Positions 32,775 to 42,372 of a DNA stretch of 64,000 bases are shown here, one piece after another. Under the pieces are notes generated by a model, which worked only from the letters and a program-made list of their open reading frames with translations, did not search any database and was not told the origin of the DNA. How positions within the stretch are numbered: the first letter of the stretch is position 1; each line of letters opens with the position of its first letter. The stretch covers positions 13,345,001 to 13,409,000 of the forward strand of contig NC_088331.1 of assembly GCF_036884655.1 (NCBI RefSeq), written 5' to 3'. A program made the translations under genes and the position numbers. The DNA comes from Musa acuminata AAA Group. Taxonomy: Eukaryota; Streptophyta; Magnoliopsida; Zingiberales; Musaceae.

Positions 32775-33540
32775 ATCTCCCCATTTTTGATGATGATAAT
32801 CAATTGATACAGAGTTAACCTTAAACTCCCCTTATCTATTTGCCATACTTAAGAAAAGACATTCTTGAATTCAAGGCCTTTGAATTCAAGTATTAAACCG
32901 ATAAGTTTAATTCATTTAAACTTATCAACATGCACTATCATGATTTAACATTCTCAAAATACGATGCAATGTATTTATCAATAAAAATGATGTCAAGGCA
33001 TGACATCCATTTCAAGTTCAACATAGAAAGATGATAAACAACCATCATTTTTACATATGATAAAAATTTCAAATATGAAACTTTCCAAGATTCAAATTTT
33101 AAAAAATAATGATTCATCAATCCGAGGCATGATTCCAATACGAAATAGTCATTTATCATTTTGATACGAAATCGAGCATGATGCTAGAATAAAATATTTA
33201 TAAATAATCATGCCACATTATGATATGTTTCAAGCAAACATTTGATATTCTTCAAGTATTTGTATTTGACAATACCAATTATATTTCAAACATTCATGAT
33301 AAGATACAAATATTTACGTTAAGATACATTGCATACATTTATAATGCCAATTTGTCAAAACATACAGGCATTTACGATAAGATACATTACATATATTTAT
33401 AATGCCAGTTTATCATCAATTTGTCATATCATTTCTCCCCCTTTGTCATCAACAAAAAGGAGAACAATTCAACAATGCAAGTGTGAGAAAAATTCAAGCA
33501 AATATCACAATAGTTTATCCAATTTGCATTAATAAAGAAG
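32775..33540 (-). mobile_element. Element F, interior 3' non-coding region
   Basis: A PPT-like AAAAATGGGGAGAT (minus) abuts the LTR at 32775, and a second GATGACAAAGGGGGAGAA lies near 33435-33452, the same pair as in A-C. The rest is AT-rich without ORFs. It ends near 33540 against an unrelated LTR. Confidence 0.75.
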
Positions 33541-33828
33541 AGTGGCTAGGGTTTATATTTGGGTCTTTGGGCTTCCTAGCTGCCACCCCCTTTACTGGGT
33601 TGGTTGGTTAGGGTTAAGGGCAAAAGGGGTAACTCACTTAGAAAGCAACCCCTAGGGCTAGGGTTTAGAGCCCTATATAAGCATGTAGCTTTCATTTCTT
33701 TGGGGATAAGATCTATCTATAATTATAGCCATTTGACCGACTTCTAGGAGGGTAAAACCCCTATAGCATTCCAAGGAGTGATCTCCCTCAAAGATCAATC
33801 TACATAGAATTCCTCTGGGGTTCTATCA
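33541..33828 (+). mobile_element. LTR end of a second retroelement class (probably Ty3/gypsy)
   Basis: Unrelated to the Sirevirus LTRs. A TATATAAG box lies near 33675, and the stretch ends in TATCA two bases before a Met-tRNA type PBS at 33831. Its start is not defined, so it is probably truncated on the left. Confidence 0.6.
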
Positions 33829-34020
33829 TCTGGTATCAGAGCAGCGATCTTGCTACTTTTGCTACCACCTTTGCCACCCACATCCAGCCAAGAAATTTCC
33901 ACAATTGCTCTTGATGTCGCTATCTCCACCACCATCTTCTACCGTAGATCTACTCTATCTACTGTCGTAATCTCTAATTGTATCAGAGATCTGGTATTCT
34001 CCTATCACCAATACATTTTG
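33829..34020 (+). mobile_element. PBS and leader of the same element
   Basis: TGGTATCAGAGC at 33831-33842 followed by C-rich leader. It is cut at 34020 by the first D LTR. The gypsy gag fragment at 36600-37318 may be its continuation. Confidence 0.6.
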
Positions 34021-34871
34021 TGTTGAATCTCGTATTTTGATGATGAAACTACTTGATATATGTTTATGATTTAATCTGCGTTTTGAGTGACGCAGGATGC
34101 TTCGATCAGGATGAGACAATTAAAGCAGGAAAATCATGTTGTGCCGAAGGAACATGTCAGAAGATTGGACGTCGGGCCGGTGGATCGGTCGACGTATCGA
34201 CAGAAGGCTTCGGGCCGTGGACTCGGGCATCGGGCCAAGAAGAGCGGGTATTGTGCCAAGGATATTGGAGTTGCGGAGTCAACTGGCCGATTGGGCAATA
34301 GGCTGCAAAAGAGGACGATGCGCCGAAGAATCGGACGAAGCGTCGAGGGACCAATGACATGTCGGACAACTTGGTTAATTGCTTAGGATTAATTGTCTCG
34401 ATCGAAGTTTTGATTTGTTGTGCAGGATTAACTACGATGAGAGTAAGACAAGCAGCAGGGGTTGCGCCGGAGTCAAGATCATGATCACGTTGGGAGTTCG
34501 AGAGTTCGACGGAAGTTCGGACGGTCGTCGGAGGTTCAGCGAGAACAGATCCGAGAAGTCCAGAAGCTTGCCAAGCGAAGCTCGTCGGAACTCGCCAAGT
34601 GGATCGTCGCAAAGTCCAGGAGTATGCCGGATGTCCGCAGAAGGATCACCGAGGGTTTATCGGATGATCGACGGAAGTCCGCCGGAAACTCGCCGGAAGA
34701 AGCGATTGACGCATCGGAGCATAGTTGCAGAAGTTGTCTTAGAGTTAATCGTAGTTAGCACGATGATTAAGCTTGAAAATGGGAGGTGATCCCATTAGCT
34801 TAATCTTGGGGCAATTCGGCCCCTGAAAAGATTCAAATTGGGCCGAATGGAGCGAACCATTCGGACCCTGA

Positions 34872-35320
34872 TTGCACCAGGCGGTGCAACCGCCTAGGCC
34901 AGGAGGTGCAACCGCCAGGGCTGCGAGGCTGGGCGGTGCAACCGCCCCAGCCAAGAGGTGCAACCGCCCAGGCTATGTCTCCCAGCGAGACTGGGCGGTG
35001 CAACCGCCCCAGCCAAGAGGTGCAACCGCCCAGAGCTCAGTCTTCGAGCTAGACTGGGCGGTGCAACCTCCTCTATCAAGAGGTAGCACCGCCAGAGCTC
35101 AAGTTTCGAGCTCTGGCAGTGAGGTGCATCAGCCTGAGCTCAGTTTCGAGCTCTGCCAGGTGATGCAACCACCGAGCTCAGTCTTCGAGCTCTGCCAGGC
35201 GGTGCAACCACCGAGCTCAGTCTTCGAGCTCTGGCAGAGAGGTGCAATCGCCTGAGCTCAGTCTTCGAGCTCTGCCAGGCGGTGCCACCTCTCCAGTCAA
35301 GAGGTGCAACCGCCTGATCC
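34872..35320. repeat. GC-rich palindromic repeats in D LTR1
   Basis: Repeated GGCGGTGCAACCGCC (six-base stem, three-base loop) and GAGCTCAGTCTTCGAGCTC units, ending about 55 bp upstream of the TATA box. Confidence 0.9.
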
Positions 35321-35374
35321 CGGAATTCCGGGATTTGATCGTTTTGAGCTCCAAATTTGAATTGGGTTGGGGCC

Positions 35375-35382
35375 TATAAATA
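35375..35382 (+). promoter_or_regulatory. TATA box of D LTR1
   Basis: TATAAATA in the conserved GGGGCCTATAAATACCCCAC context; also at 40319-40326 (LTR2) and 46476-46483 (LTR3). Confidence 0.8.
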
Positions 35383-35916
35383 CCCCACCCATTCAACACT
35401 GAAAGGATACAGATCCACACCGAATTCTTGATCTTTTCAGTGATTCTAAGAGCTCAAATTTGTGTAAAGTCCTAAAGTTCTCCTCCTTCTGTTCTTCAAG
35501 TCTTGAGTTGTAAAGAGAGGAGAGAAAGGATCTGTAAAGGTTGTCTCCTGAGCCTGTCAAAAGGAGAGAAACTGTTAAAGGGCAGTTAGCCTTCGCCCAT
35601 TGAAGGAAGGCAGCTAGTTGACGTCGGTGACCTCGTCGGAGGAGGAAGCCAAAAGTGGAGTAGGTCAAGACTGACTGAACCACTCTAAATCTCTGGTTTG
35701 CTTTTACCTTGAGCACTTTATCATTACTGCAAACCTCCTACATTGCTACTGCCCTCTGCGCCTTTACGAACAAGTTTCTAAGCTCTGATCTTTCAGAATC
35801 TGCATTCAAACGTAAATCGTGTTTTCGTACGATCTTCACACTGCAGTTTACGCTTACATTCGGATTCCATTTATAACTGCAAATTGCTTTCTACGTAAAA
35901 CGCTTTTCAAGGTTCA

Positions 35917-36262
35917 AAACTGCTTTTAGACGCAAAACTACATTTAGACGTAAAATTACGTTTAGACGTAAAACTGCGTTTAGACGCAAAACTGCGTTTA
36001 GACGTAAAACTACGTTTAGACGTAAAACTGCGTTTAGACGCAAAACTGCGTTTAGACGTAAAACTGCGTTTAGACGTAAAACTGCGTTTAGACGTAAAAC
36101 TGCGTTTGGACGTAAAACTGAGTTTAGACGCAAACTGCGCTTAAACGCAAACTACGCTTAGACGCAAACTGTGCTTAGACGCAAACTGCGCTTAGACGCA
36201 AACTGTGTTTAGACGCAAACTGCGCTTAGACGCAAAACTGCGCTTAGATGCAAACTGCACTG
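35917..36262. repeat. 18-bp tandem array, D LTR1
   Basis: Twelve in-phase units of AAACTGCGTTTAGACGTA plus shorter variants. LTR2 has 11 and LTR3 has 13, matching the LTR length differences of 17-19 bp per unit. Confidence 0.95.
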
Positions 36263-36386
36263 TGATTCTGCTTTTATATCGAAATCGTTTTTTATCGGAC
36301 GAACGCAAATTCGTTTTTAAAATCGCTGTAAGATTTCCGCTGCACTAATTCACCCCCCCCCTCTTAGTGCTCTCGATCCTAACAAT

Positions 36387-36398
36387 TGGTATCAGAGC
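36387..36398 (+). other. Primer-binding site, first D interior
   Basis: TGGTATCAGAGC two bases after the LTR; initiator Met tRNA type. Confidence 0.94.
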
Positions 36399-36434
36399 GG
36401 GGTATTTCTCATTTCGGATTTACACCTGAGAGAA

Positions 36435-36599
36435 ATGGCTCTTCAAGAGGGCTTTTCGGTCTTTCGTCCACCGTTGTTTAACGGATTGGACTACACTTAT
36501 TGGAAAACTTGAATGAGAGTTTTCTTGATTTCTACGAATTTAGACTTATGGAGTATCCTTGCTTTCTACGAATGAGAGTTTTCTTGATTTCTACGAATT
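36435..36599 (+). pseudogene. gag: Element D gag, truncated first copy
   Basis: Starts MALQEGFSVFRPPLFNGLDY like the intact copy at 57655 but meets TGA where the others have CGA (about 36511). After 36546 the sequence is scrambled: a block of about 35 bases (GAATGAGAGTTTTCTTG...) is repeated before the frame passes into gypsy-like sequence at 36600. Not functional. Confidence 0.92.
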
Positions 36600-37318
36600 T
36601 AATAAAATGATTAAATTAGATATCCTTGCTGTCATATAAACTGTAATTTTTCTATCAATTCCCTCCTCAATTCTCTCAAGTTTTTGGTGGAAATTACGTC
36701 GAGAAACCGTTGTTTCTTCGACGACAATTCTACTCTTACAAGACAGCACATACTTGCTGCAACTTCCACGGATTTCTGTCAAACCTTTGCTACCATCTAC
36801 CACAGATCCAAAACTTTCATCCACAGCCCTAAAACTCTACCAAACCACACCCTCAAACTGCACCCAAAACAGCCACAAAATAAGCCTAAACCGCAGCCTA
36901 CATCCACCAATCCACCAACACTTTCGACCATCACTTCAATCAATCTATACATGCCTTTAACCCAACAGCAAAAGAGAGATCTTAACATCATTGATTTGGG
37001 GCCATATACTATGGTATCTAAGGAGGCAATCAATGCTAAATTCGAAGCTTTGGAGGCGCGAATGGAGGATAAGATTCTGATGCTCTTTACCGAACTCAGA
37101 TTGGGCCGACCACTAAGCCCGAAGAAATCATATCAAGGAGAGAGCTTTGCCCAATCACACCAAGCCCAAAGAGATGACTTCCAAGGGAGAGTAGGCTCTA
37201 TGACCGACCCCAACTATCCATGCATGAGAGTGGACTTCCCTAGATGGGAAGAAGGAGACCCGATTGGTTGGATCTCGCGCGCGAAGCGATATTTTCGGTA
37301 CCACAAAACTGCGGATGT
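36600..37318 (+). pseudogene. Ty3/gypsy gag fragment inside D
   Basis: Leader-like sequence, then an ORF from ATG 36951 that reads as a gypsy gag N-terminus: a coiled coil region (ISNAKFEALEAR-like, about 37030-37090) and MRVDFPRWEEGDPIGWISRAKRYF at 37222-37300, the start of the retrotransposon gag domain. It stops at 37325 after rejoining D sequence at about 37319. The capsid domain is incomplete. Confidence 0.82.
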
Positions 37319-38964
37319 ATCATAATCTTGATCTTGCAAAATTGAAGTCACAAATAATATCTTGTGGTATTCATGAATTGATACTCACAATATGAAAGCA
37401 TTGATATTCATGACTTGAATTGGATTGAAACATTGTATGCTTAAATTAATCATTCTCCTATGTTTCAAAAATTCCTTAAAAGCCCTATGTGATGATTGAA
37501 AACTAACTTGCTTTATGATGAATCACGAATCATGACTTGATCTATGATGTAAATGCCTTGAAATGATTGAAATATTTAACACTTTTATGCTCTTCCCCCT
37601 ACTTTCTTCTTGTTTTCAATGATAAAATGGGGAGAAGTTTTGATCATGCATGGTAGGATATAATTTGACAAAATTGATACCATCATGATATGAAACATTT
37701 ATGATGTACAATTATGTATGTAATACTTGTGCTTTCTAATTATGATGTGATGTATTGCATATGATGTAAATCATGATTTAAAATGCTATGAGTGCCAAGT
37801 TACACATTTTGAGAAGAAATTGTTATATTGAAATATTAATGTAATTATGAATGGTGATATGATATCATGCATGTAATACTTCAATTTATGATAATGATGC
37901 ATGCAATGATAAAATATTCATGATGAAAAATTATCTTGACATTCATAACTTGATTATTCATCATTTGTCATGATTTTGAAATCGTTGTAAAAGGAAAAGA
38001 GAACTACAAAACTGTATTCTCTCTTTCTTTTTTTACAATGACAAACGGGGAGATAGCTAGCTTGTACAAGTCAAGAAGATGCAAAAACTTGATTGCTAGC
38101 TTACCTATTTTAAGAAGCAAAGATTGCTAACTTGCTTATTTCAAGAAGAAAAATTGTCTTCTTGAACATCACTATCTTGAATATCTCAAGAAGCAAAACT
38201 TGCAATTTGCACATTGCAATAGGAAGCAAGAATCATGAGCTTACACAAGAAATTTATCTTGCATTTGCTTTCGAAATTTTTGCTAGCTTATATATTGTGA
38301 AACTTGTATATCATAAAAATTGCTAGCTTGTTGGTCTAAAGAGAAGCAAAAAGTTGCTATCTCAAAAGAAGCAAATGTGCTATCTTGCCTATCTCAAGAG
38401 GCAAAAATGCTAACTTGCGCATCTAGCAAAGTGAGCAAAATTTTCAAGAAGCAAGAGTTGCCTTCTTGAACATCTCTAATTTGCTAGCTTGCATGATATA
38501 GAACTTGCTATCTTGAACATTACCAAAAGTGCTATCTTATATGTTATAAAACTTGAATATCTAAAACTTGATAGCATGAATGTTCTAAGCATGATATAAC
38601 ACTTGCTAAATCTTCTAGCTCCAAGATTGCATGATGATAAAACTTGATACTATGTTTTTCATGCAATGAGTTGAATCAATATCACAAACACTTGATTGTG
38701 ATACTTCTCCTTTTTGTTGATGACAAAGGGGGAGAAGTATGTTGATGAAAGTATGTTGATGACATGACATGTGATGCATAAGTTTATGCATATGTTCATG
38801 TTGACGTGTTGCAAGTATTCATGATGAATATTGCAATGACTTGAATTCAGTTTGAATTCAAGGTTCTATCAATATGGCATATTGATAGGGGGAGTTTGTT
38901 TAAACTCTGGGAGTTAAGTTTAACTCCGTCATCAAGTGGTTGTCATCATCAAAAAGGGGGAGAT
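37319..38964 (+). other. First D interior, 3' non-coding part with repeated PPT-like motifs
   Basis: AT-rich, without credible ORFs. PPT-like motifs occur near 37620-37637, 38037-38053 and 38717-38736, before the true PPT AAAAAGGGGGAGAT at 38951-38964. Between 38050 and 38620 a short degenerate motif (TTGCTAGCTTG / CAAGAAGCAAAA) recurs many times. Confidence 0.8.
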
Positions 38965-41311
38965 TGTTGAATCTCGTATTTTGATGATGAAACTACTTGA
39001 TATATGTTTATGATTTAATCTGCGTTTTGAGTGACGCAGGATGCTTCGATCAGGAAGAGACAATTAAAGCAGGAAAATCATGTTGTGCCGAAGGAACATG
39101 TCAGAAGATTGGACGTCGGGCCGGTGGATCGGTCGACGTATCGACAGAAGGCTTCGGGCAGTGGACTCGGGCATCGGGCCAAGAAGAGCGGGTATTGTGC
39201 CAAGGATATCGGAGTTGCGGAGTCAACTGGCCGATTGGGCAATAGGCTGCAGAAGAGGACGATGCGCCGAAGAATCGGACGAAGCGTCGAGGGACCAATG
39301 ACATGTCGGACAACTTGGTTAATTGCTTAGGATTAATTGTCTCGATCGAAGTTTTGATTTGTTGTGCAGGATTAACTACGATGAGAGTAAGACAAGTAGC
39401 AGGTGTTGCGCCGGAGTCAAGATCATGATCACGTTGGGAGTTCGAGAGTTCGATGGAAGTTCGGACGGTCGTCGGAGGTTCAGCGAGAACAGATCCGAGA
39501 AGTCCAGAAGCTTGCCAAGCGAAGCTCGTCGGAACTCGCCAAGTGGATCGTCGCAAAGTCCAGGAGTATGCCGAATGTCCGCAGAAGGATCACCGAGGGT
39601 TTATCGGATGATCGACGGAAGTCCGCCGGAAACTCGCCGGAAGAAGCGATTGACGCATCGGAGCATAGCTGCAGAAGTTGTCTTAGAGTTAATCGTAGTT
39701 AGCACGATGATTAAGCTTGAAAATGGGAGGTGATCCCATTAGCTTAATCTTGGGTCAATTGGGCCCCTGAAAAGATTCAAATTGGGCCGAATGGAGCGAA
39801 CCATTCGGACCCTGATTGCACCAGGCGGTGCAACCGCCTAGGCCAGGAGGTGCAACCGCCAGGGCTGCGAGGCTGGGCGGTGCAACCACCCCAGCCAAGA
39901 GGTGCAACCGCCCAGGCTATGTCTCCCAGCGAGACTGGGCGGTGCAACCGCCCCAGCCAAGAGGTGCAACCGCCCAGAGCTCAGTCTTCGAGCTAGACTG
40001 GGCGGTGCAACCTCCTCTGTCAAGAGGTAGCACCGCCAGAGCTCAAGTTTCGAGCTCTGGCAGTGAGGTGCATCAGCCTGAGCTCAGTTTCGAGCTCTGC
40101 CAGGTGATGCAACCACCGAGCTCAGTCTTCGAGCTCTGCCAGGCGGTGCAACCACCGAGCTCAGTCTTCGAGCTCTGGCAGAGAGGTGCAATCGCCTGAG
40201 CTCAGTCTTCGAGCTCTGCCAGGCGGTGCCACCTCTCCAGTCAAGAGGTGCAACCGCCTGATCCCGGAATTCCGGGATTTGATCGTTTTGAGCTCCAAAT
40301 TTGAATTGGGTTGGGGCCTATAAATACCCCACCCATTCAACACTGAAAGGATACAGATCCACACCGAATTATTGATCTTTTCAGTGATTCTAAGAGCTCA
40401 AATTTGTGTAAAGTCCTAAAGTTCTCCTCCTTCTGTTCTTCAAGTCTTGAGTTGTAAAGAGAGGAGAGAAAGGATCTGTAAAGGTTGTCTCCTGAGCCTG
40501 TCAAAAGGAGAGAAACTGTTAAAGGGCAGTTAGCCTTCGCCCATTGAAGGAAGGCAGCTAGTTGACGTCGGTGACCTCGTCGGAGGAGGAAGCCAAAAGT
40601 GGAGTAGGTCAAGACTGACCGAACCACTCTAAATCTCTGGTTTGCTTTTACCTTGAGCACTTTATCATTACTGCAAACCTCCTACATTGCTACTGCCCTC
40701 TGCGCCTTTACGAACAAGTTTCTAAGCTCTGATCTTTCAGAATCTGCATTCAAACGTAAATCGTGTTTTCGTACGATCTTCACACTGCAGTTTACGCTTA
40801 CATTCGGATTCCATTTATAACTGCAAATTGCTTTCTACGTAAAACGCTTTTCAAGGTTCAAAACTGCTTTTAGACGCAAAACTACATTTAGACGTAAAAT
40901 TACGTTTAGACGTAAAACTGCGTTTAGACGCAAAACTGCGTTTAGACGTAAAACTGCATTTAGACGTAAAACTGCGTTTAGACGCAAAACTGCGTTTAGA
41001 CGTAAAACTGCGTTTAGACGTAAAACTGCGTTTGGATGTAAAACTGAGTTTAGACGCAAACTGCGCTTAAACGCAAACTACGCTTAGACGCAAACTGTGC
41101 TTAGACGTAAACTGCGCTTAGACGCAAACTGTGTTTAGACGCAAACTGCGCTTAGACGCAAAACTGCGCTTAGATGCAAACTGCACTGTGATTCTGCTTT
41201 TATATCGAAATCGTTTTTTATCGGACGAACGCAGCTTTCGTTTTTAAAATCGCTGTAAGATTTCCGCTGCACTAATTCACCCCCCCCCTCTTAGTGCTCT
41301 CGATCCTAACA
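38965..41311 (+). repeat. Element D LTR2
   Basis: 2347 bp; serves as the 3' LTR of the first unit and the 5' LTR of the second. TATA box 40319-40326, 18-bp array 40861-41192 with 11 in-phase units. Confidence 0.95.
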
Positions 41312-41313
41312 AT

Positions 41314-41325
41314 TGGTATCAAAGC
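41314..41325 (+). other. Primer-binding site, second D interior (one mismatch)
   Basis: TGGTATCAAAGC; the third-last position is A instead of G found in all other copies, a G-to-A change that may weaken priming. Confidence 0.9.
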
Positions 41326-41361
41326 GGGGTATTTCTCATTTCGGATTTACACCTGAGAGAA

Positions 41362-42372
41362 ATGGCTCTTCAAGAGGGCTTTTCGGTCTTTCGTCCACCG
41401 TTGTTTAACGGATTGGACTACACTTATTGGAAAACTCGAATGAGAGTTTTCTTGATTTCTACGAATTTAGACTTATGGAGTATCATTGAAAACGGTTTTC
41501 AACTTCCCTCCAAACCGATGAACGAATGGTCGGATTTGGAGAAGAAGAATTTTTCTTTAAACGCAAAGGCTATGAATGCCTTATTTTGCGCATTGGACAA
41601 AAATGAGTTCAATCGGATTTCTACGTGTGAAACGGCTTTTGACATTTGGCGAATTCTTGAAATCACGCACGAGGGAACTAATAGAGTCAAACACTCGAAA
41701 GTTAACTTTTTATTGCATGATTATGAGTTTTTTCAAATGCAACCAAGCGAGACTATAGGCGACATGTACACCCGTTTCACGGATGTCGTCAATAGTTTAA
41801 GAGCTCTTGGAAAATGTTTTTCGGATTTTGAACTCGTAAACAAGATTTTGCGTTCTCTTTCTAAAAAGTGGGATTCAAAAGTAACTGCAATACAAGAAGC
41901 TAAAAATCTAAACAACTTACCACTTGAAGAACTAATTGGTTCATTGATGACATATGAAATGGTGCACAATGCACATGATGAACATGTTGAACACAATCAC
42001 CTTCCAAAGAACAGGAAGGATTTGGAACTCTGGACAAATGAATGCCACTTGAGCGATGACTCAAGTGATGAGGACAATGATGAACAAACCAACCTTCCAA
42101 AGAACAGGAAGGATTTGGGACATAGAACATTTGAAGACCACTCGAGCGTAAGCTCAAGTGATGGTGAACTTAAACTACAAATGAAATGAAAATTAAAAAG
42201 CAAAAAGAATGGAACTACTTGCTTTAAACGCAAGAAGAAGAACAAAAATTGGGATGAATCGAGCTCATCTGAAGACGAGAAAGTCAACAAAAGCGAGGCG
42301 ACAAAATACGCCTTACCAGCCTACGACGTTGAGGTAATTAAAATGCCTTTGGTTTATTTTGAAATTACTTGA
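41362..42372 (+). pseudogene. gag: Element D gag, second copy with premature stop
   Basis: Near-identical to the intact gag at 57655-58665 but stops after 275 codons at a TGA (42187-42189) where the intact copy has CGA. A further substitution follows (GGGATGAATC for GTGATGAATC). The capsid-like part is complete, and the basic Lys-rich tail is lost. Confidence 0.93.

Larger units (their letters stand above)
34021..36384 (+). repeat. Element D LTR1
   Basis: 2364 bp, TGTTGAATCTCG...CCTAACA. The first ~400 bases (to about 34425) are specific to D. From GCAGGATTAACTACG onward it matches the A/B/C/E LTRs. TATA box 35375-35382; 12 in-phase 18-bp units. Confidence 0.95.

Noticed and set aside
34101..34612. 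ORFs of 136-151 codons on both strands near the start of D LTRs
   Set aside because: They repeat in every D LTR on opposite strands over the same bases, lie in U3 upstream of the TATA box and show no domain, so they are not credible genes.
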